A stretch of 64,000 nt of DNA from Papaver somniferum (Eukaryota > Streptophyta > Magnoliopsida > Ranunculales > Papaveraceae): assembly GCF_003573695.1 (NCBI RefSeq), contig NC_039363.1:153290406-153354405 (forward strand). The letters are read 5' to 3'. Of this stretch, positions 11,801 through 22,284 are shown piece by piece. Every line of letters starts with the position of its first letter. The first letter of the stretch is position 1. A program made the translations under genes and the position numbers. Below the pieces are notes generated by a model. The model did no database searches, was not told the DNA's origin, and was given only the letters and a program-made list of their open reading frames with translations.

Positions 11801-12072
11801 GTCGTCTAGGAGCCGTCTAACCTTTCGATTCTATATGGAAGTAATTACTGAAATTGCTAAGTATTCATGAGATATGCCGTTACCTCAGCTGAGAGACTGC
11901 ACATCCACATGTGCTCTGAGAGATAGAATTCTCAGTCAGAGATTTTTGCAGCACGAGCTTTCATACTTTCGACAAGAGACATGAGTCTCAATACTCATCT
12001 GATTGCTGGATCAGGAGCATGTACAATTATGGTTTTACGATTTTAGCCTTTGTCGAAAATCCACCATCTACA
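8865..12072 (-). repeat. X left LTR (3' LTR of the minus-strand element)
   Basis: It pairs with 36393-38260 plus 46403-47749. TG...CA ends and a 9-bp terminal inverted match (TGTAGATGG / CCATCTACA) mark the limits. Scattered substitutions and small indels against the partner indicate an older insertion than Z. Confidence 0.92.
10520..11345. repeat. Tandem array of GC-rich units of roughly 150-200 bp in X LTR
   Basis: Five units each carry a version of GGGACCGGCCACGGCTAGGG followed by GGCATGGCCGGCCGG and then an AT-rich half with CATGAAATCAAGG-like text (units near 10552, 10737, 10940, 11084 and 11291). The same array is in the right LTR (38065-38260 and 46398-47020), where Z landed in one unit. 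The alternation of GC-rich palindromic and AT-rich blocks is striking against the AT-rich background. Confidence 0.85.
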
Positions 12073-12375
12073 TTAAGTCCTCAGCTTAGTGAGGGATATT
12101 CATGTTCCTCAGTCAGCACTGAATGGTGATTTTCCAGTTATGAACGAAATAAGTAATTGAACTTAGTCGTAAGATAAGATGTTACCGGATTTTTGATCGC
12201 GCGAGCGAACCACGGCTTGAACGAAGATCCCAATGGAATGGTAGAGCATCGTCTAATGAGCATGAATTGGTGTAGAACCGCTAATTTGATGGTGGAACCT
12301 TGGTCGGTTTAGGATTCACGGGCCGGGTCTAAAAAGAAAATCTTTGTGGAATTAGGCTTTGGAAATAAAATTTGA
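12073..12375. other. X 3' untranslated segment beside the left LTR
   Basis: No ORF is seen. On the minus strand this is the end of the internal region. The bases next to the LTR (GAGGACTTAA on the minus strand) are only weakly purine-rich, so the polypurine tract is unclear. On the plus strand it is upstream of the antisense TATA box. Confidence 0.4.
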
Positions 12376-12385
12376 TATAAAAAGG
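12376..12385 (+). promoter_or_regulatory. TATA box driving the antisense transcription unit in X
   Basis: TATAAAAAGG is followed by T-rich sequence and then CTTCACACGACC and CTTCATCCCCTTCAC, a CT-rich plant-like leader. It is oriented opposite to the retrotransposon genes and lies 304 bp inside the LTR boundary. Confidence 0.5.
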
Positions 12386-12404
12386 ATTAATCCTCTTTTT
12401 TTTA

Positions 12405-12913
12405 TTTTTTTTTATTTCACCTTCACACGACCGACCACCATCTTCATCCCCTTCACTTCCTTCACGTCAACAGCAGGAGAAGGAAGAAAATTTTGTCGGA
12501 GCATCATCGTCGTCCGACCGGAGCAGCCATCGTCCGACCAACTTCCGGCCGGCGCCGACCAGGTATGCAGCTTTTTTTTTTTTTGCTTGCTGATTTCATG
12601 AGTTGTTCATGCTTTGATCATGTTAAAATTTTATACATGATGTATATGAGTGTGAGTTTTGTAGAAAACCCTTATTTTGTTAAGTTTGTTCGATCGTTGG
12701 TTCAAGAGACTAGCAATAACCCCTAGCTTGAGAGATTTTTCTTTTGAAATAGACCTGTGTCCAGTGATAAATTTTTTTTTATGAGCTTTCATGGAAACCA
12801 AAACTTTATCTTAAAAGGTGTGAACTTTTCACAGGACCGAAATAAATCTTCGTTTCAAAGAAAAATGATCGTACGAAGGAAAAGAGATTTTTTTTATTAA
12901 ACCGTGGAGCTTC

Positions 12914-12970
<57 letters not shown>

Positions 12971-13291
12971 ATAAAATCACGTGAGCCCAAAATTTTTATT
13001 TATTTTTTTACGTGAGTTAATCACGTTTTTATTTATTCATACATATATACGTATATACATATTTTCAAAAATCGAAGTCTTTGAGTAATATTTAAAAGCA
13101 AAAAATTATTTATGATGAAATATTTTTTTAGTTTTCATAATCCGGTGATTAATGTTCGTATGATGAAAGTGTTCATGATTTTATGAAAACCTGAGTTTTG
13201 CTCGTCTTTTGTAGATTTGAAGAAACGAGCAAGTTTTGAAGTGCCAACTCTTGCATCCCAATCACTACTGTTAGTGGAATCGTAAAAAAAG
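12405..13291 (+). other. Predicted 5' non-coding exons and first intron of the antisense unit
   Basis: A leader exon of about 160 nt (start estimated from the TATA box) ends at the donor CAG|GTATGC at 12562/12563. An acceptor TTTTGTAG at 13214 opens a second small exon (13215-13291) with donor AAG|GTAAGAG. The next acceptor, TTCCAG at 13358, leads three bases later into the ATG at 13362. The first intron contains a (TA)n run. Splice sites are by consensus only. Confidence 0.45.
12917..12966. repeat. (TA)n microsatellite
   Basis: About 50 bases of alternating AT lie in the predicted first intron of the antisense unit. Confidence 0.9.
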
Positions 13292-13361
13292 GTAAGAGTT
13301 ACCATTTAGTTGTAAAATTGACATCGGCATATTCATGATTCTGTGTTCTTAGTTCCAGACA

Positions 13362-13922
13362 ATGGTGTCTTCCAGCAGCGACTACTCTTCTAGCTCTTCT
13401 GAGGAGGATTCCAGGATCCCTGTGGCTAAAACGCGTGCTAAGACGAATCGTGCTGAGGAATCAAAGCCTAGTGCGCCTCTTAATAACCATAGAGTCACTT
13501 ATGCTGAGCTCATGAAGAGAAAAGTCGAGGATGACAGGATGGATGATTATCGACGAAGAAGAGACCGAGTCCAGCGCAGAGTGCTAGCAGCTGAGGAGAA
13601 ACTTCGATCTCGAGCTTACGATGTAACCTCTGACTCTGATACTTCGGAAGATGAACCCGTGTGGGTACCACAGGATCTTAATATTAAGCCAGACCGGCGT
13701 ACCAGGGAGATCGAGAAACTGGTCAAAGATGACCTTGAAGCTGAGCGTGAAAAAGAAGAGTACTGGGATTCCTTATACAGCGATCCTGAGATTCATCCAG
13801 ACTTCTTCAATGACCCTGATAGTGATTCCGATGAAGAATTTGAAGAGGACTCCGCGAAAGACGATGATGATGAATCTGATAATTCTGGAAAATCTGATGA
13901 CTCTAATGAATCTGACGAGTAG
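13362..13922 (+). CDS. Antisense ORF 1 of element X: acidic, serine-rich coiled-coil protein (186 aa)
   Basis: This is an open frame of 186 codons with ATG three bases after a good 3' splice site and TAG at 13920. The N-terminus is Ser-rich with an acidic patch (residues 3-16). The middle (about 60-95) is Arg/Lys/Glu-rich and likely helical. The C-terminal 50 residues are almost all Asp, Glu, Ser and Asn. No enzymatic motif is visible. The acidic tail suggests a nuclear or nucleic-acid or histone interacting role, which is an inference. It lies in the 3' region of a Tat-type element in opposite orientation to pol, where extra antisense ORFs have been described for this lineage. It is uninterrupted although the neighbouring pol is full of stops. 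The family is not recognised. Confidence 0.6.
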   Translation: MVSSSSDYSSSSSEEDSRIPVAKTRAKTNRAEESKPSAPLNNHRVTYAELMKRKVEDDRMDDYRRRRDRVQRRVLAAEEKLRSRAYDVTSDSDTSEDEPVWVPQDLNIKPDRRTREIEKLVKDDLEAEREKEEYWDSLYSDPEIHPDFFNDPDSDSDEEFEEDSAKDDDDESDNSGKSDDSNESDE

Positions 13923-14465
13923 TCTTACTCATGATTTTCTCTGAGATTATTTGTTTTCGTCGAAGTAGATATTTTCTGGTTACTTGAGAAGTTTTTTGCC
14001 TAGAGACGTTTCTTTAGAGATTATTTTCTGAACCATAATCCCTTGTCGTATTTTTTGCCAAATCTTCTTTATATCTCCAACTGAATAGGATGGACCAATG
14101 TCCGTATAGACAATAATTATCCATGAAGTATAATTATAAGAACCGGCTAGGAGACACGCGGCCTACCAGATCATTAATTCACGGTTGCAACGTTGGTTAC
14201 ATAAGAAGTATCAGTCTCCAGTATTGCCATGTTAAATACGCCTGAGTTGTCAGTCCCAAGTATTGCCGTACTTCTTCTACATAACCGGATACACTCAGAT
14301 TCGAGAGTTAGGGTTTCAAAAAAAATCGCAAAAGATTTGACTATATCCACTATGGGATAAGCATCCAGACCTTCAATGTTAAATTTTTCCATTTAAACAT
14401 CATCTCGTTTCCTGCCTTGTGTATTATCAGAAGTAATTTTGATCACAATCATACCTCTCGTCTCC
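13923..14465. other. Gap between the two antisense ORFs
   Basis: No convincing coding. It may hold the 3' UTR of antisense ORF 1 and the leader of antisense ORF 2, or an intron joining them. I could not decide. Confidence 0.35.
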
Positions 14466-15458
14466 ATGTCCAGCAGTAGTATTTCTTCTCGAAATGAACC
14501 TCAATCAAAGCATGAAGTAGAAGCGTCCGTCTCAGTAAGTCGTATATTTTCTTCATCCCCATTTGATCAGAATTATTGATCATAGAAAAATAAATTGTTG
14601 CAGGATAATCAGAAGAATCCATCTTTTTCGCATAATTTGAGACCTAAGCGGACTGTTAAAGCCCATGCCCGGTACAGGTCAGCTCATATTGAAGCTGGAG
14701 CATCCGTAAGTAATTCCATAATTTCTCAGCTGAGGTTTTCCATGCTCGACGTTCGATACAAATTAAAAACTCCTTCACTTCATGCAGGTTGATGTTCGTG
14801 TTGTTGTTGATGCTAGAAATAGGAGGAATGGGAAGTCCGTGGTCGTGGTTGACGATAGCATCAACCGTGTGACGAAGACTCTATCGATTCTGTGGAGGAT
14901 GGGGTTAGAACTCACGTTCGCGAGTATCCAACAACTGTACTCCCCTTTGAAGCTCCCATGACTAATACTTCTCCAAATAATGAGGCGGTCGGTGGATTCG
15001 TCATTCCCAAATGTCATGTACCTCTGTATACCAAAATTTGGAGACAGTACGGGAACATTGCTACAACGGAAATATGTAGAGGCTTTCTCCCAACTCTTCT
15101 GACTACGGTTTCCAGATTGTTACCGATCATTGAAGAGATGGACGAGATGAATCTGCGAGATGTCAAGAATCATGAACTGCACAGGTGGGATGAAATGATT
15201 TCAAACTGTGAAATCTTGCGGTTCAACATACACTGGCTTCGTCGTCGGCTCGAGATGATCAAAATTCACAGGGCGACGGCTGCTGCTGATGCGATTTCTA
15301 CCGCAACTGCTTTCTTGGGAGAGGAGAAGACACTTTCCTTAGAATCGGAAAGAGTCGAGAAAGCTGTCCAGGACTTAAAAGTGAAGACCAAAAACTTTCA
15401 AAAGAAGCTTGACATGGCTGTTTTTAAGAATTACTCTTTGTTGGATGGTTTACTCTGA
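14466..15458 (+). pseudogene. Antisense ORF 2 of element X: spliced gene with a plant coiled-coil host-like domain, one frameshift
   Basis: Exon 14466-14534 (ATG start), exon 14604-14705 and exon 14788-15458 are separated by 69- and 82-nt introns with GTAAGT donors and TTGCAG or ATGCAG acceptors. The first two junctions keep phase 0. About 25 codons into exon 3 the frame must shift by one base (between 14853 and 14875) to enter the long open frame that runs to TGA at 15456. The last 150 residues include W-R-Q-Y-G-N-I-A-T-T and, later, F-N-I-H-W-L-R-R-R-L-E, then a coiled coil. From memory this resembles the C-terminal domain of plant PEARLI-4/phospholipase-like and some MATH-domain proteins, which I could not check. 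It could be a host gene fragment captured in antisense by the retrotransposon. Confidence 0.5.
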
Positions 15459-15723
15459 GTGAGCGTTTATGATTGTTGTTTTCAAATAGGTTTAGGCTTT
15501 TCCATAGGTAGAATAATTGATCATGGTATGAAAGAATTTTTTATTCATTTATGAAATGTTTAATGAACAAAGGAGTATTTTGCATATTATTTGGAGGAGT
15601 ATAAATTACATTTTGAGAAATGCCTGAAATGATGAAGAGGTAATGGTTTTCTATGGATCAGGCGTAATATGTTTTGAGCCATTTACCGTTGATGATATTT
15701 CCTTCCACTCCTTCGTCAATGGC
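15459..15723. other. X spacer between antisense ORF 2 and integrase end
   Basis: No ORF. The convergent 3' ends of the antisense gene and of pol meet here. Confidence 0.4.
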
Positions 15724-16840
15724 TTAGATCTTGTAACATCCACTGGACACTGCCTTGATGATTACATATGGCCCTTCCCATTTTGGAGAGAACTTAGGAG
15801 CAGACATATCTTGTTGAATGTGTTTTGCTGTCTTTAACACCAGATCTCCTACTTGGAAAGTTCGAGGTCTTACCATTTTGTTGTAAGCTCCGGAGATCCT
15901 CTGTTTGTATGCTTCCACATATATTTATAGCTTAGCCCTCCTTGACTCAAGCACGTCCAGTTGGCGATCCTTGAGTTGGACACTTCTGCTTCATCCTATT
16001 GCACCCCGCTGGATGCAGCGATCCTCGCTGAGGGAATCTTGATTTCTGCTCGGAGTATGGCGTCAGCTCCATAGACAAGGGAATACGGTGAAGTTCCGGT
16101 TGAACTCCTTGGTGCGGTCCGATAGGCCCATAAATCCATAGGCAATTGTTCATGCCACGTTCGAGGATTATCATGAATTGTTCGGCTGAGAATTCCGATC
16201 AAAGTTTTGTTGGTACTCTCTTCTTGTCCGTTTCCTTGGGGATAATATGGTGTGGATAAAACTTGTTTGATGCCGTATTCCTCGAGCAATTCTGTCACGT
16301 GTTTGTTGGCAAAAAGAGTTCCGTTATTAGTGATGATGTGTTTAGGAACGCCGAACCTGCATATTATGTGTTCTTTGATGAAAGCCGCGATCGTGACTCA
16401 AGTGGTGCTTCGAAGAGGGATAGCTTCAACCCACTTGGTAAAATACTCAGTTACAGTGATGATGTACTCATGCTGTTTCGAAGACGCTGAATTGATTTTC
16501 CCTATGATATCCAGTCCCCAGCTATAGAAAGGCCATGGACTATTCACAGAATTTAATGGGAGACAAGGAGTGTGGATGAGATTATCATGGATTTGTCATT
16601 GATGACATCTCTGAACATATGCAGCTGCGTCGTCTTCCATAGTCGGCCAATAATAGTTCTCATGAATATGGAGAAATAGTTTCCTTTTTCCTTGATGTTC
16701 TCCGTCGTGCATTTCCTTTAAAATTTTTGGGATTTCATGTTCAACTAAGCATCTCAGTAGGTTCTCACCAAAACTTTTGCCGTATAATATTCCGTCAAGA
16801 AAGACAAATCTTTTAGCTCTCTGAACGAGTTTGACTATTT
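15724..16840 (-). pseudogene. X integrase (zinc-binding, catalytic core and C-terminal domain), broken
   Basis: Minus-strand frames give, in order, a zinc-binding segment (about 16590-16760, with H-D-G-E-H-Q-G and N-Y-Y-W-P-T-M), the catalytic core and a C-terminal domain (F-Q-V-G-D-L-V-L-K, 15724-15918). In the core, the first Asp is in W-G-L-D-I-I-G (about 16525). The second catalytic Asp appears as Asn (I-I-T-N-N-G-T, about 16330). The third residue, Glu, is in Q-G-N-G-Q-E-E-S (about 16230). Integrase inserts the cDNA into the host chromosome. Several stops (for example near 16390 and 15996) and the D-to-N change mean it cannot work. Confidence 0.75.
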
Positions 16841-16847
16841 CCTTCTT

Positions 16848-17165
16848 TTACAACGACAGCTCATTGTCCCGAAGGTACTTGATGTAAGGTTCCCTCCAGT
16901 CCCCAGTGTGGTGAACTGTCAAAGCCTCTAAGTGATGAGGAGGAGTCTGGCAATTGGGACAAGATCTTTGCAGAGTTCTTGACTGAGCTTCCATGGAAGG
17001 CCAATAGTATCCCATCCTTTGAAGCTTTCTGTAAAGTTTTACCACCAACGTCTGTTCGCAGATTTCTTCATGTATGCGTTTGAGTTGTTCATCCGCTTCG
17101 TCGCTTCCAAGGCATCGTGATAAAGACCCGTCAGGATTCCGATAGTATAATGCTCCATGAAGCAA
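16848..17165 (-). pseudogene. Extra integrase zinc-binding-like module of X
   Basis: This 105-codon open frame contains G-Y-Y-W-P-S-M and ends its zinc region in S-C-P-N-C, the pattern of a retroviral-type HHCC domain. It lies upstream of the normal HHCC region at 16590-16760, which has its own N-Y-Y-W-P-T-M. After the C-P-N-C pair the frame continues into G-D-W-R-E-P-Y-I-K-Y-L, the type of linker that usually precedes the zinc domain in Tat elements. So pol seems to carry two such modules in series. The two copies differ too much to be a recent duplication. Confidence 0.55.
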
Positions 17166-17218
17166 GAAATAATTCTTTAGTTCCTTGAGACTGACTTTCC
17201 CTTCTGAAAGAGAATTTC

Positions 17219-17730
17219 TTAGTTCATGAATAATAGGCGCCCTCCAATCGTTCGCTTGAATTTCTTCGACTTAAGCAAGCCAAGTAGATGACACAGCGCG
17301 CCTCTGTACTGTGATTGTTTTTTTTCTCCTTCGGATTGTAGTTTGGAAGCGAGAGTTGTCGGACAACCAACATGCCTGTTGTTAGTTCGTCCAGTGTGGA
17401 CAATCGTTGCACCACCAAAATAAGCTAATTTCCGCTGAGCTTCAGCTCTGAATGAGGCGAGCATGATTTCTTTGAGTGGGTATGATCCGTTCATTTGATT
17501 AACCAGTAGTTTTGAATCTCCTTTTATCTCAAGGTGTGTTGCTCCTGCTTTCTTGTCCAAGGATAGGCCTAGTAAAAAAGCTTCATATTCCACTGAATTG
17601 TTAGTGCAATGAAAATCCAGTTTGAATGAGTGTGAGGAGACTTCACCAGATGTAGATACTAGCACCATGCCCGCTCCTCCAGTATCGTTTCTAGGGGTGG
17701 GGGATCAGTCAAAGTATAAAAGCCACATCT
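17219..17730 (-). pseudogene. X second (archaeal-like) RNase H domain
   Basis: The frame opens with L-L-Y-F-D followed by a stop in place of the usual Gly (about 17705), then G-G-A-G-M-V-L at about 17660-17680. It has a Glu in N-N-S-V-E-Y-E-A and an Asp in I-K-G-D-S-K-L-L-V, the three acidic positions of the archaeal-type RNase H that Tat-lineage elements carry after the normal one. It would trim RNA in RNA/DNA hybrids. Beyond about 17400 the frame shifts. It lies between the first RNase H and integrase as expected. Confidence 0.7.
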
Positions 17731-17867
17731 CTTCTTTGATGACTAAGATTTCTGGAAACTCGTCGGGCACATCTTCATGTAACAATGTTGCATCTTCCCC
17801 TGGAAAAGCAGCAAGAAAGTCTGCAACTTCTTGTCCTTTGATTGCTTTGGGTGGTACACATGCTATG

Positions 17868-19372
17868 TCAAACTATGACATCTGCAGTAGCTACTTTGCT
17901 GGTCTCCCCATCAAGGCTGGTTTTTATAGGGTCGGCCTTGGAAACAAGCACGACTCTGTTGGATAGTAAATAATGCTTGAATTTCTGGCTTCCATGTACC
18001 AATGCTAGACATGCTCTTTCAGCTTTTGGGTATCGGAGATGAGCGTCTCTCATTGTATGGCTGAAGTAGTAAATTGGACGTTCGACGCCTTCTTCATCTT
18101 CTTGAACGAGAAGTGTGCCAATAGCGACATCATTTAAAGATGTGTAGAGTATTAGTGGTCGTCCTTGCACTGGAGATTTCATGACAGCAGGTGATAACAA
18201 TATCTACTGTATTTTTTGGAGGGCTTCTTGTTGTACGGTTGTCCATGTAAAACTCGCTCCTTTCTTCAACAGAGAGGTAAACGAAGCAATGAGTTGAGAC
18301 AGTCCAGCAATGAAGCGTCGAATATAATTTACCTTTCCCATAAAACTCTGGAGTTCTTTCACAGTGCGTGGAGGAGGCATGGTAATAATGGCTTTTGTTT
18401 TGTCTGGATCGACTTTGATTCCTTCTGCAGTGACTAGGAATCCTAGAAACTTTCTGGAGGAGACACCAAAGGCACATTTCAGAGGGTTCATCTTTAACTT
18501 GTATTGACATCTTTCAAAAACTTGTCTCGGAACTTCCAGGTGGGATGTTTGAGTCTTCGACTTTACCACACATCATCAACATAGTCTTCCACTTGCTTGT
18601 GCATCATGTCGTGAAATATGGCAGTCATAGCCCGTTGATAAGTAGCACCTGCGTTCATTAATCCAAAGGGCATCACAGTGTAGTGAAAATTCCCAATGGG
18701 AGTACGAAATGCAGTTTTGTTGGCATCATGTTCGTACATCTTGATCTGGTTGTATCCGCTATAACCATCCATGAATGAGAACATATCGTGACCACTGGTT
18801 GCATCAACGACCATATTGATATTGGGTAGGGGAAAATCATCTTTTGGACAACATTTATTCAAATTCCTGAAATCAACACATCATCTGATTTGACCATTTT
18901 TCTTCTTGACAGCAACAACATTTGCCAGCCATGTTGGATGCTGAATGGGTTTGATAAACCCTGCTGCCAGTAGTTTCTGAATTTCGACCTTGATTTGATC
19001 CTCAACTTCGTGTCTAAGCTGTCTAGGCGACTGCTTTATAGCTTTGGAGCCAGGAGTGATATGCAGATGATGAGTAACCAATTTTTCGTCGAGACCAGGC
19101 ATCTCTTCGTATGTCTAAGCGAAGATATCCTGATATTCTTTCAACAGACTTATCAGTCCCGCCCGCTCTTCTGGTGATAATGCGGAACTAATCAAGATTG
19201 GCCTTGGATCATCCTCCGTCCTGATATTGATCGTTTCGAGGTCGTCGGTAGTAGAATCAGTGCCATCTTGCAATTATCGTGGAGCATCTTGAATTTCTTC
19301 ATCAGGTGATTGTTCACTCTGATATGATTCTTCAGGGCGGGGAGACTTTTCATTGTTCTCCCATGTTAATTT
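17868..19372 (-). pseudogene. X reverse transcriptase and first RNase H, broken
   Basis: In minus-strand order: an acidic linker with two stops (19110-19370), the RT start (19102, H-L-H-I-T-P-G-S-K), fingers and palm with F-M-D-G-Y-S-G-Y-N-Q-I (about 18770) and the catalytic Y-V-D-D at about 18575. The thumb/connection follows to 18204 and an RNase H-type region to 17868 (Y-F-S-H-T-M-R-D-A-H-L-R-Y). It copies element RNA into cDNA. Breaks: TGA after I-R at about 18880, a frameshift just after Y-V-D-D (about 18565) and TAG at about 18202. The motif order is that of gypsy-type pol. Confidence 0.85.
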
Positions 19373-20572
19373 CTAATCTTTGCACCGGCAGTATGTGACC
19401 CTCCCTTCTGCATCGTGACTGACTATGAAGTTGGATCCCGGCATTGTGGTCTGACCTTTACAGCGCTTAACTGGTATAGCAGATGACTTGATCGGTTTAG
19501 TACCTGAAGACGATGGTTTTTCAGCAGCTTTTTTAATGGATTCCCAGTTCGATAGTGGAGTACTGTAGATCTTCCTAGGAGGTTCAGGGATGCCCTTTTG
19601 AGACTCAAGGAATTCAACGTCATAGACCGGAGCGTAAGGAGATGATGAAGCTGCAATACGAACAATCTTGTGGTTGAGCAGAGCTTTCATGCATTGATGA
19701 TATGTTGAAGGAACCACTTTATTGTCATGGAGCCATAGTCTTCCAAGTATCATGTGGTAATCAGGCTCTTGTTCGATCACGTGAAATTTGGCCTTTGATT
19801 GAATAGGTCATACCCTCAGGTCTATGTATGCGTATCCATATGTATGGATATGGCTCCCTTCAAAGCCCATAATCAAGATGGGATGGCGAATAATTTTACT
19901 TTGTGGGAATTTGGCTGCTTTGAGAGTCTTCATGGTAATAATATTTGTAGAAGCGCCTATATCAACGAGAGCCCTCCTGAATTCAGAGTCTTTGATAAAA
20001 CCTGTAACGTACAAGGCTCGGTTATGTCCTTCATCCGCCATGCGGTTTTCTTCTCCGAAAGTGATGTTTTCAATTGAGTGTTCAGACACCATGGATATTT
20101 CTTCGACTGCTGGGGACGATGAAGTTATTTGCACATCAGATGATATCTGGTTAAGCGCATCAAACGTGTTTGTACGCTGTTCACACAAGTTTTCGATCAA
20201 TTGTGCAACTTCTTGATCCACCGTCTTCTCGTAAGTAGTGAAACTGTTGGTTTGAGGAAGGTCATCAGTTGGAGCATTTGGACGCTCCACCACCTCTGCC
20301 CCAAGCATTCTTGTCACGTGTACCAACCAGGTGAACAGATTGTCAATCGCCCCTTTTAATCTGTCCATGTTTCTTGACAAATTGTTTTGTCTCCGCGCTA
20401 GTTCAGCCAAAGTTGGGATTTCTCCGTCGTTTGATTCAACAAAGATATATGGAGTAGTAAAATACAAAAGTTCGTTGTAACTAGAATTGCTCGAGGGAAC
20501 GTGAGAAACATTACCATTTGAGAGATTTTGGCTGGGATATGGAGCAGTTGAATTAGTCCTAAGACCAACCAT
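19373..20572 (-). pseudogene. X gag remnant and aspartic protease
   Basis: ATG at 20572 lies about 35 bases after the PBS. The first 130 residues are a short gag remnant with no capsid core and no zinc knuckle. The protease active site is D-I-G-A-S-T at residue 204 (about 19960), where D-[ST]-G-A is usual, and I-L-G-R-x-W-L follows at about 19745. The frame is cut once by TGA at about 19805, probably a mutated Trp codon, then continues to 19373. The protease would mature the gag-pol polyprotein. The missing capsid implies an internal deletion, so X could not form particles on its own. Confidence 0.75.
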
Positions 20573-20612
20573 CTTGTGAAAGCTTGAGATTGCAACCGAG
20601 AGATTAATCTCC

Positions 20613-22284
20613 TGATATAGTTTTTACAGTGATGAGAAAAGTTCGTTCAAAGACTTATAGAGATTTTTGGTTTCAGAATAATTTTTAATGCTAAAATTAA
20701 TAAAACTTAAGTGAAAGTGATATCGGGGTTTTAGAAATAACCAAGACTTTGGATTCCAATACTACTCATGATTGATTCATAAGGATTTCAAAACTCTAAT
20801 AAACTTTTAAGTCCTCTTTTTATCTTAACTCACTAAAAATCAGACAAATTCTCAAATATTACTTGTAAACCTTAAGCATAGATTATAAATAGATTTAACA
20901 AAGCATAACCTATCAAATTGAATGACAAATAATTAGGAAAATCATGCAAACAGTTTGAAACTCTGCAAAAGCAGTGATTAAGTGAATTATGTAATAAAAC
21001 TAGAGATAATAAAATAATTACACATCAATCATGTGTAAGTAGCTTCATCCATTGCCTTGGTTACGAGGTAATTAGCTCATCTTTTTGGAAACACGCTCAA
21101 AATATGAATTCATTGCTCAAAAGGTGTTTACAAAGGTGAAAAGAATCAAAAAGTAATAAAACAGCAGTCACAGAAAGCCTTTTGCAACTGAACAAACAAC
21201 GATAGTTCTCATCTGTGGTTGGATATAAAACTGCTTTCTGCGACTGACTTTATCATCCCAATGTTCTTCGTGTTCTTCCTCCCTTGCAGCAGCAGGAACT
21301 TTTTCTTTCTTGCTCTGCAATGTTCTAAACTTCACCCAACTACTCGACAACCTCCCCCAAACTCTCGATAACCCTTCTGGCTTCACCCATGTTCTATTTA
21401 TACACACGGAAACCCTCTTGGACAAGAAATCTCGATGAAATCTTCTCTTTTCTTTCTCCGGAGGCCAGGGGATTTCTTTCCTTCTTTGTATTTTCTACGC
21501 ATCTGTGGGTGACTTCAAAATATCTCTATGATAGAAAAAAATCCAGTAGAGGATATTCTAACCTCATCTTTTCACCCTACTTCCACAAATAAAATTAAAT
21601 ATACCCGAGAAAACTCTACCTCCCTGTTTTCTTCCACGCATGAAAAAATCCTTCCATTTTCGATTCAAAGACCTTTACCAAGCCTTATTACCTTAACAAG
21701 CCCATAACAAACCAAATCCATGAGAAGGTTGCGTAAGATCCCATCCGAAATCATCCCTGAAAATATACAGGTTACCGGAACTTCAAACTCCCTGTTTTGC
21801 TCTAATCCCGAGTCTTAGCCAAATTTGATCCAATCCAACGACCTTACCAGGCCTGTTTAACCCTTATGAGTCCATCCAAACTATTTCCGCTGATTGAATC
21901 TCTTCAGAAATCCAACCCTGATCTGTTCCGTGAAAACTAGTTTTTTCCCGCCAATTTTGAAGATTCAAAATGTAAAAGATGACCTCCCCCTATCCTGTGT
22001 TGGTCTCCCTTTAGCAACTGGGGAGGAAATAGTAATTTTAGGGTACGCATAGTAATCTTCCTGAGTATCTTTATGAATTCTTCTGGGTGCCTTTATCGCG
22101 TCCTTTAGGTGCTTTTAGTAATTCATCTCGAGGGTCCAAATACCACTTTTCGAGCCAAATTCTCCGCAAAAGCTTATTTCTCCAAAAACACCTACAAAAA
22201 CATAAAATAATCAAATAGATACAAGATCGAGCACTAACAATACACATAATTGAGAACAAAATAGACACATAAATGCGTCTATCA
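20613..22284 (-). repeat. Y left LTR
   Basis: It pairs with 34701-36370 over its whole length with scattered differences and one small indel cluster near 36001. Its minus-strand start TGATAGACGCATTTATGTG is the same type as in Z. Confidence 0.92.

Noticed and set aside
15643..18437. Plus-strand ORFs of 64-114 codons
   Set aside because: All are shadows of minus-strand pol of X; unlike 13362-13922 and 14466-15458 they have no independent start context or introns.
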